Positions 1 through 11,336 are shown, counted from the first letter of the stretch. The stretch is 64,000 bases of DNA from Physcomitrium patens (GCF_000002425.4 NC_037256.1:8588328-8652327), one strand, 5' to 3'. The notes: generated from the letters alone by a model not told the origin. Made by a program: numbers and translations.

Positions 1-1311
1 CAGTTCATCTTCGTCACCTTCATTATCCATATCACTTTCATCTTCTTGCTATGGAATCTCTGTACCTTCATTAAGGTCTTCCATATTCATCTCTGTGTGT
101 CTTTGTTTAAATATTTTTACTCGCTTCCCTACAATTGGTATTTTCAATTTTGTACCATCTAACTCCTATAATGAGTAAGTCGCATTATCATGAACAGTTG
201 TTACAACATATGGTCCAAACCAACGTTTTGAAAATTTCCGCAAAGTACTATGTTGATTATCCAGACTATTGTCATAAACAAGTACCCAGTCACCTTCCTC
301 GATTGCTTTTGGTCTCAATCGATGTTGCTTATTGAATCGCGCCTTGTTTTGTAACCTTGCTCTTTTTAACCTTTCCAATGCTATCTGGACATCTTCCGTT
401 CTTTGCTCCAATTGTCGAATCCTAATAGCCAGAAGTTCTTCTCTTGTCAATCCATCTTCCCATGGTAGCATACTCCAAGTAAGTACCTTTTCTTCAATCG
501 ACATAATTGGTTTTTGACCTGTCATAAGTTCTACTGGCATATATCCTGTCACCAAACTATGTGTTGTTCGATCAGCCCATAATGCAAATGACAAAAGCCG
601 TGGCCACTCTTTAACCTTCCCATTACAAGCTTTAATTAATGCTTTTACAATCGCTGGGTGACCGCGTTCGCTTTTTGCATTCCCTTCTGGATTATAAGCA
701 GTAGTCAGTGATAGTTTAACTCCACATTTTTCAAAGAACTTACGAGCTTCTTGTGCATTTAATTCTCCACGATCTGCAGTGATTTTTCCTACGCACCCGT
801 AACGGCAAATGACATCTTCAAGCAAAAACCTACAAATCCCCTCTGTAGATTTTGTCCTCAATGCTCTTCCTTCTACTAGATTTGATAAATCTTCACGAGC
901 TAAAATCAAATATCTCATCTGCCATAACCCAACCGGCATAATAACCAAATCAACAACCCATTTAAAATGAATAGCCAAAGGATACGTAGGATGAAGACCA
1001 TCTCGATGTCGGATATTAGAATACGATTGACAGATTTCACATGACTCTATAAATGAGAGCACATCTCGATACATATTCTTCCACCAATATCGTTCCTTGA
1101 GTTTAGCAAAAGTAGCCTAGATTCCTCTATGCCCTGCCCATAAACTATCATGAAACTCCTTTAATAATTTTAGTTTTTCTTCCCTTTTGCCTATCACTCG
1201 TTGTGGCATCCCAATTCCTTTCTTCGGTCTCTTCCATAAGAATCCATCTCGAAACAAAAATCCATATGCTTTTTTTCTTATTTGTTTGAATTTTTCTGTA
1301 GACCAATTCCC
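1..1311 (-). pseudogene. integrase region of element A
   Basis: Encodes the integrase of the Ty3/gypsy element, which joins the cDNA ends to chromosomal DNA. The N-terminal HHCC zinc finger lies at about 1040-1180 (H..GH then CEIC). The catalytic core shows the D,D,E residues in WVVDL, TADRGE and NAKSERGH. A GPY/F-type module follows (KRWFGPYVV, about 220-250), then an acidic tail reaching the window edge. The core reads open at 166-1074. A TAG replaces a Trp codon (TGG) at 1117-1119, just before the HHCC finger ends, so the domain is broken. No chromodomain is seen after the GPY/F module. Confidence 0.9.
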
Positions 1312-2330
1312 CTACTTAGACAAGGTATTCAAATAATGACCAATATCCAATAATTCTCCTTCATAAGATTCTTCAAGAAATAGCTTGTCTTCTCTGTTGA
1401 GATTTGATATTGAATAGAATTTCAATCCGATGTCATCAATGTCTTCAACCATTTCGTCCTCCTTCTCGTATCTTGCTCGAGATAGCATGTCTGCTACTAA
1501 ATTGTCCTTTCCAGTGATATGCTTAAATTCTGGATTTACTGACTTAATATAAGCAATCCATCTCAACATTGCAATATCTGGCGTTGAACAGTTAATAATC
1601 ATTCCAAGCAATGGCAAGCAATTTGTTTCAATTACTACTACTGCCCCAATCAAATAGTCCTTTTCAGCTTTCATAGCCGAAACAACTCCCCAAAGTTCTC
1701 TTTTGACTTGCGAATATGCACGCTGACGAATACTTAAAACTTTAGCCCCAAATCGAACTGCAAATCTACTCCCATTCAAATCATCTTGACCCACCGCCCA
1801 TCCAACGGCAATTGGACTAGCGTCTACAATAAGAATCACTGGTCTATTGCACTTATAATCAATCTTCCTCAATATTGGAGGTGACATCAATAATTTCTTC
1901 AATCTTTACATTGCCTGAATATGCCTTTCTTTCCATTCAAATTGGTAACCCTTGCGTAACAGTTCATATAATGGATCCGCTATGTGAGCAAAATGAGGGA
2001 TCAAGATTCGATAAAATACACATGCACCCAAAAACCTGCGAACCTCTGTTAAAGAACCACAATCCTCTTTCATCCTTCCAATTGCATCAACTTTAGTCGG
2101 ATCTGGTTTTCTTCCGTAAGATCCGCATAAATGTCCAACAATTACAACCTCTCGCACTCCAAATATGGACTTCATACCCGATAATGTAAGGTGAACTTCT
2201 CCAAGCCGAGTTAAAATCTTTTCACAATCTTGTATATGATCAATAACATATCTGCGACACCCCCTCGTATCTAAAGTTTCATCCTTGTCTCCTTCTCTGC
2301 ACCCTTTTATAGGAACATCATCCAGAAAAG
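1312..2330 (-). pseudogene. RT C-terminal part and RNase H of element A
   Basis: Continues the pol reading from the RT thumb (VREVVIVGHLCGSYGRKP) into a Ty3-type RNase H. The RNase H has the acidic catalytic pattern VDASPIAVGW, KRELWGVV, ETDCLPLLG and NLVADMLSRA. Two in-frame stops split it. A Gln codon became TAA near 1911 (element B has CAA here), and a CAG became TAG near 1312 (D and C have CAG), both C-to-T changes. The FLDD catalytic loop sits just upstream near 2318-2330, where A has lost two bases relative to the other copies and shifts frame. Confidence 0.88.
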
Positions 2331-3466
2331 GCAGTCTTTTCCGGAATAAAATCTCTCAATACCTTATTCATCCCATTCATCATATGCGCAACTGAGTTGG
2401 TCGCGCCTTGAGGAAGAGTGCACATTCTAACCAATCCAAGCGGTGTCCTCATCGTTGTCATATCTCTACTTCCTTCGGCAAGTTGAAATTGATCATAACC
2501 TGAATACAAATCACCCATTGAATAGATCGCCCTTCCAGCAAACGCCTCAGCAAATTCATCCACAATAGGTCCAATTCCTGCATTCCTGACAGTTATAGCA
2601 TTCACCGGCTGCATATCTTGAATAAACCGTAGTGACCCATTCTTCTTAGGTACCGTAAACCATCGGCTAGAATACGGTGCAAATGAAGGTTCTAATATTT
2701 TCATCTTTATCTTTTCTTTCAATAGTTCCACCAATTTAGGTAAATGTGCCCTCGGTACTAGAATCGGTCTTAGATTCCAAGGTACATGCGGTACAGTGAA
2801 GATAACCATAGGTGTTATAATATTTGGATCCACACATCCAATTTCATGAGATTCGAAGGCAAACGATCTACCTTGTTTAGCCAACATCTTTTTGAAGCAA
2901 GTAATTTCCTCCGGCAATAAAGAACCATCAGAACCAATCTTCAATTCTTCAAGAGTCTCTTCAGTAAACTGATGTCCAATACTCATTGGATCTCTTAAAC
3001 TTACTTCTTTTGATGCTTCTCCCATTTGTTCTTTAGAATCCTCTGGTAATGGTCCGGCAACAGGCTTTACCTTCTTATCTGCCGTTTTATATCTCGTCTC
3101 TATTGTGACTTCTGGTGCTTGAAAAGATTCAAGCATGGTATAAACCTCTCTCGAATGAATCTCAACAATCTTATCATTATCCCCTAACCCAATAGATGTA
3201 ATCAATTCCAATGAATCTTCCAGTCCATTTTCTTCATAAACACCCAAAATCCTCTCATCATCTTGCAATGTACCTAACTTGCGTAATTCTCCTTTAATAT
3301 TATATAATCTTTTTCTTTCTTTTCTTTTAAAATCATCAACTTTCTTATACATAATATTTCCATTCTCCAATATACCAATAAAACTCGCATCAAAGGCACC
3401 TTCATCTCGCGAGAGTACCTTCTCTTTTGTACCTCCATAATCTCGCTTTACAGTGGTACCTCCCAA
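2318..3466 (-). pseudogene. RT (fingers and palm) of element A
   Basis: 382-codon open stretch. The first ~150 residues are a lysine- and glutamate-rich linker with no motif I recognise. RT follows: VPKKNGSLRFIQDMQP, the first catalytic aspartate in YSMGDLYSGYDQF, and LPQGATNSVAHMM. The frame is lost just before FLDD, where other copies read MPFLDDVPIKGC, by a two-base deletion. This frame overlaps the protease frame by 24 nt and is offset -1 from it. The same relation is seen in B, C and E, so the offset belongs to the family and is not damage to this copy. Confidence 0.88.
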
Positions 3467-4236
3467 AAATCCTTAAATCCTTCAACAATCTTTGGCAATG
3501 GTTTCTCCCTCAACTTATCTCGATTCCGTTCATGGTTACGAGGTACTGTTAGAAATTGTACAGCTTTCCTCTCATCTTCGCTCCATACCCTTGCATAAGC
3601 AGAACCATCGTCAAGTACTTTTGTTTCCATCCGTGTTGCCGTGATATAAGGTTGTCCTAAAATCAATGGATAAGACGTTGTATCTTGAACGAAGAAATTT
3701 TGCTCCGTCGCAACATCCCCAATCCAAATTTTGACATCTGGACAAGCTCCATATAATTCGCCTTGTGTGTTATTAGCTGCTCGTATTGCCCATCCATGTT
3801 CCATATCAATTGGCCATTTTTGCTTCTTATAAAGATCTTTAGACATGAGATTTATTTCAGAACCATGGTCCACCAAGGCAACTATTGGTTCTTCTATATC
3901 TCCTACCTTCACCAATACCTCAGTAGTTGCCCTTGCCCAATACTTTCGAGTATAATGGCTCAAAGTTTCCATTTCCTTGTCACTAGAATCTTCGAAACGT
4001 ACTCGCTGATTATACCCATTCTTTTCATTTGTTGGTTGCTTGTAACCAATATCAACCTCTTCTTCATCTCTACATATTCTTGCATCAATAGCATGACTCA
4101 TTCCAGTTTCGCTCATTAATTGCCTCTTTCGCTTAATGCTGTCAATGATAACATCATGAAACTCCTTCTTTGCAATTCCCAAGACTTCTTTCAATGTGAA
4201 TTCCACCTTAGCGTTTAATATACGTTCTTCCAACAC
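3448..4236 (-). pseudogene. retropepsin-like protease region of element A
   Basis: Aspartic protease that would cleave the element polyprotein. The catalytic loop reads ALVDHGSEINLMS, with DHG where retropepsins usually have D-S/T-G; B and C read the same, so His is the family state. The downstream flap and LILGQPYI segment are clear. The frame ends at EVPL-stop, 24 nt into the RT frame. Its upstream end should run on from gag, but a run of three G (four in C) near 4240 shifts the frame, so gag and protease are separated here by a one-base indel. Confidence 0.85.
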
Positions 4237-5820
4237 CCTTTCAAATTTGTTGCCGCTTCAATGTCAGAAAGTAGCTTATAAGCAATTGATTTGCCCTTAT
4301 CTTTTGTCTCCGTTGTTTTTTTCTCCCAATGATGCTGAGGTATCCTTTACAGGCAATTCTTGTGAAGCTGCCTCCCGAGCCTTGTCTCCTCGAGTTTGTC
4401 TCTTAAAAGAATTTCCTTCTCTAATATCATCAAAATTTCCTCGTCTTTTTTCTTCCATCAAAGCTTCATGTTGGCTCTTAGCAATATATGCATGAACTGA
4501 AAGAGACTCAACAGGATCCTCCCAACCTGTTCTTCTTCGTATTGTAGCTGCAGTTCTCAATAATGCTTCTCGAGGTAATTTTCCTTCTTGCATTGTAGAA
4601 ACGGCAGAAGCCCAAAACTCACTAGTTTCCGTACTTCCACCAATTTCATCATCTACTCTAGCACCATAACTTGCACTTTCTCGTACTACTGTTTCATGCT
4701 CTTTTAAGTAATCTTGAACCAATGCTCTCATTCCTCCCTTGCCAAAATTGGTTTGAAGAAGATCCTCCCTATCTTTCAATGCTATCTTCCCATCTTTCCA
4801 GCAAATAATTCCCTGCCGTATCATATTATTAAATTCATTGCAATCTTTTCTAGTGTGTGAAGCATCATCACACCAAATGCATCTTTGTACATATCCTTGT
4901 TTTGAAACATTCTTCGAATTATTTATAGAAGTATTCTCTTCAAGTCTTGCCAATTTGATTTGAAGATCTCGCATTCCTCATATAATTTCTTCCATACCCA
5001 TATCTGCTTTCTTTGACAAGGATGTTGAAGGTTGAACTGCAAGCATTGTCGGTGGTGTTGTACGTACTGGAGCTTTGGGTGCTTGTACTGTTTTTGGAAT
5101 ATTGCTCCTATCCTTCCTCCTTTCTTTTTTTGTAAGCAACCCTACCGCATCTTCAACATTCTTCCACTTCGTTGTCAATCCTTCATCTTCTTCTTTGTCT
5201 TCAAGAAGGGGTTCTAATTTCTCTTGCAATTCTCCATCAGCAGCTTGAAGAAATAGATCAACTTTGTTCGGCTCCAATGTCAATTTTTCTACCTTCGATA
5301 ATTGAGAGTACTGCCTCTCAAATTCCCTTAGTAGCTCTGTTGCTTGCAAATTCTTATTGGGCCGTTCAATCCATCCCAGAAACAGCTTCTTAGTAACGCG
5401 ATCAGCATCTTCCAAGAAATATTCGTCTTTCAATGCATGTGAAAAATCCTCCCATGAATTCCCATAACGATCCGTAATCGATGTAATGTGGTCCCTTATC
5501 TTCGGTATCGTGGCAAGTCCAAATAGTGCAACCATTTTCTTCTCAGAAACCCGATTTAATTCCATTTCACCAATATAACATCTTAAATACCTTGAAATAT
5601 TCCTCCCATCAAATTGATCAATTTTATTGACCACTGCTTGCAATGCTTTGGTTGCCAAAGCTTCCTTCCGATCATTCCTTTGCTGTTGCTGCATTGACAA
5701 TGAGAAGGCTTGAAACAAACTAGCAATAGACGGATCCATGTGCATACCTTGTCCTTTAGAAGACTCCCCACCAGAAACTTCTCCCAAAAATCCTTCAAAA
5801 TTTTTATTTTCGTTTTCCAT
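4237..5820 (-). pseudogene. gag of element A (capsid and CCHC knuckle)
   Basis: Starts at ATG 5820, 71 nt inside the LTR edge, and encodes the capsid/nucleocapsid protein. A Gln-rich segment near the N terminus leads into a capsid-like helical region (KIDQFDGRNISRYLR) typical of plant Ty3 gag. A CX2CX4HX4C zinc knuckle (CIWCDDASHTRKDC) near 4850-4890 would bind RNA. A TGA near 4978 interrupts the frame; B has CGA (Arg) there, so the stop is a C-to-T change in a CpG. The C-terminal third is charged and runs toward the protease. Confidence 0.88.
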
Positions 5821-5865
5821 AAAAATAAAGATAAAATCAACTGAAATCCAATACCTTCCACCTCA

Positions 5866-5887
5866 AGCTTTCACGTCGGGTTCACCA
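5866..5887 (-). other. primer-binding-site-like sequence of element A
   Basis: Four bases inside the 5' LTR, the minus strand reads TGGTGAACCCGACGTGAA. It begins with TGG as expected for pairing with a tRNA 3' CCA end. Decayed versions sit at the same place in B (near 26325), C (17424 on) and E (near 33770). I cannot name the tRNA. Confidence 0.6.
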
Positions 5888-5891
5888 CTTA

Positions 5892-7240
5892 TGTCGTATT
5901 ATGTGCTTTCCTGCTCGAGAACGCGCCGGGCGTCTGGCTGTAGAAGGTAGTATGGAGATTCGCCGATAGTCAAGCAGTCTATCAGTTTTTGATTGCTGGA
6001 ATATAAACGACTGCAACAATGTACCATAAATCTATACGGATGCTCTTCGACTGCTTGTCGAAGTCTTTTTTTTTTTTGCCCTGGGCGATAGGTCTCTAGA
6101 CGTTACAGAGAACCCCGAACAACCCAAACTGTTAATCTTCAACACCCCTTTGTACTTATGATCTTGTATCCACTGACTGTCCTATTAGATTAACCCAATA
6201 AATTTCATTCACTCCGCATACTCAATCCTATAGACACCTCTTTAATCCTTCAATCACAGACGTAACTCGATTTTACAAAACAGTCAAGAGTATTCAAACC
6301 CAGTTCATTTAAAAATCCCGATTCACCATTACAACACTGACTTCAGCAGCGATTGCCTCAGTCTTCCCAAAACTCTATGAAGAAGAAAAATCCAAATTCT
6401 ATGTCTTTCCTTCTCCGACCCGAAGCATGAAGCTCCTCTCTCTAATTCCCTTGATCTTCAAAAACCTCCAATGAAAACCGAACTGGTAACCTTGCAGAAG
6501 CTTGAAAACTAGCTTCCCCCCCCGATTCTCCAAAAAAAAAAAAAAAAAAAACCTCCCTCCTTCAAAACTATCCCCCCCCTAACCTTATCCTCTGAATTTC
6601 TTCAATCTTCCGTCTTAGATCCGGAATTGGCTCCCACTTCAAGCTTGGATCCAAAATTGGCTCTCGCCGTCAAGCTTTCTCCTCCGTTTTTACCTTTAAG
6701 AAATCCATTTACCGAAAACAACGTTCCCTGAAACGGCACAGAGAACAGGACAGCCTGAAACAGAATCGAACCCCGTAATCGGGACCACATTGAGTCGCAG
6801 GACCAATTCAGGTCCTATATTGGTAAAGATGCCCATAGTAACCTGGATGTTCCCGTAATTGGGTCAAATTGGTCCTCGCGTCAGATTGGCTAAGACCCGT
6901 AGTAAGACCTGGATTTCCCGTAACTAGATTGCATTGGGTTGCCCCACCAATACAGGTCTCATATTGGGTAAGAGGACCCGGATTGAATTATCGAAATTGG
7001 ATCCAATTGGCTCCTCGAACCCGTCGTGTGAATTGGTCCTTCTCTTCCTGCTGACTCCTGTTATTGGAATCGAATGGGGCATTTCAGTATGCCCCGGCTG
7101 ACTGTAACAGAGTCACTGAACCTGACCACTCAGTATTTGTACTGGAGTTGGTCGATGCTCCCAATATTCGAGGTAACTGAATATTAATAAAATTCCCCTT
7201 TCTTTTTATTTTCACTGTATACTCGTGTTACAACACGACA
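5892..7240 (-). repeat. 5' LTR of element A (1349 bp)
   Basis: Long terminal repeat delimited by TGTCGT and ACGACA, a 6-bp terminal inverted repeat. It lies between the PBS-like site and foreign (element D) pol sequence. It matches the 3' LTR of D at 9988-11336 over its whole length in inverse orientation. Inside are a hairpin CTTCGACTGCTTGTCGAAG at 6045-6063, A- and C-rich homopolymers near 6520-6580, and diverged ~70-80 bp internal repeats toward 6800-7020. It should hold the promoter and poly(A) signals, but I cannot place a TATA box with confidence. Confidence 0.93.
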
Positions 7241-9925
7241 ACGGTACCTAAGAAGAATGGGTCACTACAATTTATTGAAGATATGCAGCCGGTGAATGCT
7301 GTAACTGTCAGGAATGCAGGAATTGGACCTATTGTGGATGAATTTACTGAGGCGTTTGTTGGAAGGGCGATCTATTCAATGGGTGATTTGTATTCAGGTT
7401 ATGATCAATTTCAACTTGCCGAAGGAAGTAGAGATATGACAACGATGAGGACACCACTTGGATTGGTTAGAATGTGCACTCTTCCTCAAGGCGCGACCAA
7501 CTCAGTTGCGCATATGATGACTGGGATGAATAAGGTATTGAGAGATTTTATTCCGGAAAAGACTATGCCTTTTCTAAATGATGTTCCTATAACAGGGTGC
7601 AGAGAAGGAGACAAGGATGAAACTTTAGATACGAGGGGGTNNNNNNNNNNNNNNNNNNNNNNNNNNNNNNNNNNNNNNNNNNNNNNNNNNNNNNNNNNNN
7701 NNNNNNNNNNNNNNNNNNNNNNNNNNNNNNNNNNNNNNNNNNNNNNNNNNNNNNNNNNNNNNNNNNNNNNNNNNNNNNNNNNNNNNNNNNNNNNNNNNNN
7801 NNNNNNNNNNNNNNNNNNNNNNNNNNNNNNNNNNNNNNNNNNNNNNNNNNNNNNNNNNNNNNNNNNNNNNNNNNNNNNNNNNNNNNNNNNNNNNNNNNNN
7901 NNNNNNNNNNNNNNNNNNNNNNNNNNNNNNNNNNNNNNNNNNNNNNNNNNNNNNNNNNNNNNNNNNNNNNNNNNNNNNNNNNNNNNNNNNNNNNNNNNNN
8001 NNNNNNNNNNNNNNNNNNCTCCAATATTGAGGAAGATTGATTATAAGTGCAATAGACCAGTGATTCTTACTGTAGACACTAGTCCAATTGCCGTTGGATG
8101 GACTATGGGTCAAGATGATTCGAATGGGAGTAGATTTGTAGTTCGATTTGGGGCTAAAGTTTTAAGTATTCGTCAGCGTGCATATTCGCAAGTCAAAAGA
8201 GAACTTTGGGGAGTCGTTTCGACTATAAAAGCTGAAAAGGACTATTTGATTGGGGCAGTAGTAGTAATTGAAACAGATTGCTTGCCATTGCTCAAAATGA
8301 TTATTAACTGTTCAATGCCAGATATTGCAATGTTGAGATGAATTGCTTATATTAAGTCACTAAATCCAGAATTTAAGCATATCACTGGAAAGGACAATTT
8401 AGTAGCAGACATGCTATCTCGAGCAAGAAACGAGAGGGAGGACGAAATGGTTGAAGACATTGATGATGTCGGATTGAAATTCTATTCAATATCAAATCTC
8501 AACAGAGAAGACAAGCTATTTCTTGAAGAATCTTATGAAGGAGAATTATTAGATATTGGTCATTATTTGAATACCTTGTCTAAGCAGGGGAATTGGTCTA
8601 CAGAAAAATTCAAACAAATAAGAAAAAAAGCATATGGATTTTTACTTCGAGATGGATTCTTATGAAAGAGACCGAAGAAAGGAATTGGGATGCCACAACG
8701 AGTGATTGGCAAAAGGGAAGAAAAACTAAAATTATTAAAAGAGTTTCATGATAGTTTATGGGCAGGGCATAGAAGAATCTGGGCTACTTTTGCTAAACTC
8801 AAGGAACGATATTGGTGGAAAAATATGTATCGAGATGTGCTCTCATTTGTAGAGTCATGTGAAATCTGTCAATCGTATTCTAATATCCGACATCGAGATG
8901 GTCTTCATCCTACGTATTCTCTGGCTATTCATTTTAAATGGGTTGTTGATTTGATTATTATGCCGGTTGGGTTATGGCAGATGAGATATTTGGTTTTAGC
9001 TCGTGAAGATTTATCAAATCAAGTAGAAGGAAGAGCATTGAGGACAAAATCTACAGAGGGGATTTGTAGGTTTTTGCTTGAAGATGTCATTTGCCATTAC
9101 GGGTGCGTAGGAAAAATCACTGCAGATCATGGAGAATTAAATGCACAAGAAGCTCGTAAGTTCTTTGAAAAATGTGGAGTTAAACTATCACTGACTACTG
9201 CTTATAATCCGGAAGGGAATGCGAAAAGCGAACGCGGTCACCCGCCGATTGTGAAAGCATTGGTTAAAGCTTGTAATGGGAAGGTTAAAGAGTGGCCATG
9301 GCTTTTGTCATTTGCATTATGGGCTGATCGAACAACACATAGTTCGGTGACAGGATATATGCCAGTAGAACTTATGACAGGTCAAAAACCAATTATGCCG
9401 ATTGAAGAAAAGGTACTTACTTGGAGTATGCTACCATGGGAAGATGGATTGACAAGAGAAGAACTTCTGGCTATTAGGATTCGACAATTGGAGCAAAGAA
9501 CGGAAGATGTCCTGATAGCATTGGAAAGGTTAAAAAGAGCAAGGTTACAAAACAAGGCGCGATTCAATAAGCAACATCGATTGAGACCAAAAGCAATCGA
9601 GGGAGGTGACTGGGTACTTGTTTATGACAATAGTCTGGATAATCAACATAGTACTTTGCGGAAATTTTCAAAACGTTGGTTTGGACCATATGTTGTAACA
9701 ACTGTTCATGATAATGCGACTTACTCATTACAGGAGTTAGATGGTACAAAATTGAAAATACCAATTGCAGGGAAGCGAGTAAAAATATTTAAACGAAGAC
9801 ACACAGAGATGAATATGGAAGACCTTAATGAAGGTACAGAGATTCCGTAGCAAGAAGATGAAAGTGATATGGATAATGAAGGTGACGAAGATGAACTGGA
9901 CAAAGACATAGAGGATATATTCTGA
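7241..9925 (+). pseudogene. pol (RT, RNase H, integrase) of element D
   Basis: Reads from the RT fingers (VPKKNGSLQFIEDMQP) through YSMGDLYSGYDQF and MPFLNDVPITGC, where the FLDD motif reads FLND. RNase H follows the gap, then a complete integrase core (VVDLIIMP, TADHGE, KSERGH), the GPY/F module (RWFGPYVV) and an acidic tail ending at 9925. Three stops interrupt it: TGA for Trp near 8340, TGA for Trp near 8664 and TAG for Gln near 9850. All are C-to-T or G-to-A relative to the other copies. The RT Asp-to-Asn change alone should kill polymerase activity. Confidence 0.88.
7641..8018. other. assembly gap (378 N)
   Basis: A run of 378 unknown bases inside the RT/RNase H junction of element D. 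The homologous stretch in element B encodes exactly the missing residues: two bases of a Cys codon, 125 codons and one base of a Pro codon make 378. The gap is therefore sized correctly and keeps the reading frame. Confidence 0.97.
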
Positions 9926-9974
9926 ATCAAACAGCAATTGGGTAATTTGGTGCATACCGGAGGATGCACAGGTT

Positions 9975-9987
9975 CAAAGGGGGTGGA
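9975..9987 (+). other. polypurine tract of element D
   Basis: Purine-rich CAAAGGGGGTGGA lies directly before the 3' LTR, where plus-strand DNA synthesis of LTR elements is primed. The equivalent in C is TAGAGGAGGTGGA at 23388-23400. Confidence 0.7.
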
Positions 9988-11336
9988 TGTCGTGTTGTAA
10001 CACGAGTATACAGTGAAAATAAAAAGAAAGGGGAATTTTATTAATATTTAGTTACCTCGAATATTGGGAGCATCGACCAACTCCAGTACAAATACTGAGT
10101 GGTCAGGTTCAGTCACTCCGTTACAGTCAGCCGGGGCATACTGAAATGCTCCGTTCGATTCCAATAACGGGAGTCAGCAGGAAGAGAAGGACCAATTCAC
10201 ACGATGGGTTCAAGGATCCAATTAGATCCAATTTCGATAATCCAATCCGGGTCCTCTTATCCCATATGAGACCTGAATTGGCCGGTCAACCCAATGCAGT
10301 CTAATTACGAGAAATCCAGGTCTTACTACGGGTCTTAGCCAATCTGATGGGAGGACCAATTTGACCCAATTACGGGAACATCCAGGTTACTACGGGCATC
10401 TTTCCCAATATAGGACCTGAATTGGTCGGGCGACTCAATGTGGTCCCGATTACAGGGTTCGATTCTGTTTCAGGCTGTCTTGTTCTCTGTGCCGTTTCAG
10501 GGAACGTTGTTTTTGGTAAATGGATTTCTTAAAGATAAAAACGGAGGAGAAAGCTTGACGGCGAGAGCCAATTTCGGATCCAAGCTTGAGGTGGGAGCCA
10601 ATTTTGGATCTAAGATGGAAGATTGAAGAAATTCAGAGGATAAGGTTAGGAGGGGGATAGTTTTGAGGGAGGGAGGTTTTTTTTTTTTTTTTGGGGGAAT
10701 CGGGGGGGAAAGCTAGTTTTCAAGCTTCTGCAAGGTTACCAGTTCGGTTTTCATTGGAGGTTTTTGAAGATCAAGGGAATTAGAGAGAGGAGCTTCATGC
10801 TTTGGGTCGGGGAAAGAAAGACATAGAATTTGGATTTTTCTTCTTCGTAGAGTTTTGGGAAGACTGAGGCAATCGCTGCTGAAGTCAGTGTTGTAATGGT
10901 GAATCAGGATTTTTAAATGAAGTGGGTTTGAATACTCTTGACTGTTTTGTAAAATCGAGTTACGTCTGTGATTGAAGGATTAAAGGGGTGTCTATAGGAT
11001 TGAGTATGCGGAGTGAATGAAATTTATTGGGTTAATCTAACAGGACAGTCAGTGGATACAAGATCGTAAGTACAAAGGGGTGTTGAAGATTAACAATTTG
11101 GGTTGTTCGGGGTTCTCTGTAACGTCTAGAGACCTATCGGCTGGGACAAAAAAAAAAAAAAGACTTCGACAAGCAGTCGAAGAGCATCCATATAGATTTA
11201 CGGTACATTATTGCATTCGTTTATATTCTAGCAGTCAAAAACTGATAGACTGCTTGACTATCGGCAAATCTCCATACTACCTTCTACAGCCAGACGCCCG
11301 GCGCGTTCTCGAGTAGGAAAGCACGTAATACGACAT
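9988..11336 (+). repeat. 3' LTR of element D (1349 bp)
   Basis: Bounded by TGTCGT and ACGACA. Its first bases form a near-perfect palindrome, TCGTGTTGTAACACGA (9990-10005). Diverged tandem units of about 70-80 bp occupy the first third (about 10260-10440). The A/D-type segment with a T run and a G run lies near 10677-10770, and a perfect 7-bp-stem hairpin CTTCGACAAGCAGTCGAAG is at 11164-11182. The match to the LTR of A is end to end. Confidence 0.93.

Larger units (their letters stand above)
1..7240 (-). mobile_element. Ty3/gypsy LTR retrotransposon, element A (3' end outside window)
   Basis: Minus-strand element running from beyond the left window edge to the outer end of its 5' LTR. In element order it shows LTR (5892-7240), PBS-like site, gag, protease, RT, RNase H and integrase. 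It abuts plus-strand pol sequence of element D at 7241 in the middle of the RT domain, so A is inserted in D; the first 4 bases after it (ACGG) should also flank its missing left end. Its LTR is 1349 bp, the same length as that of D, which places A and D in one subfamily. It carries several nonsense changes and small indels, so it is not autonomous. Confidence 0.93.
7241..11336 (+). mobile_element. Ty3/gypsy LTR retrotransposon, element D (3' half)
   Basis: Plus-strand copy of the same family. It begins abruptly in RT because element A is inserted there; its 5' LTR, gag, protease and RT start must lie left of the window. The visible part is RT, an assembly gap, RNase H, integrase, polypurine tract and 3' LTR. 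After its LTR the sequence is element B integrase on the minus strand, so D is inserted in B. The first four flanking bases are TCGC, the expected target duplication. Confidence 0.92.

Noticed and set aside
135..335. Small plus-strand ORFs recurring in each element copy (also 9564-9764 and 22887-23183 on the other strand)
   Set aside because: They are antisense shadows of the integrase end, recurring only because the element recurs.
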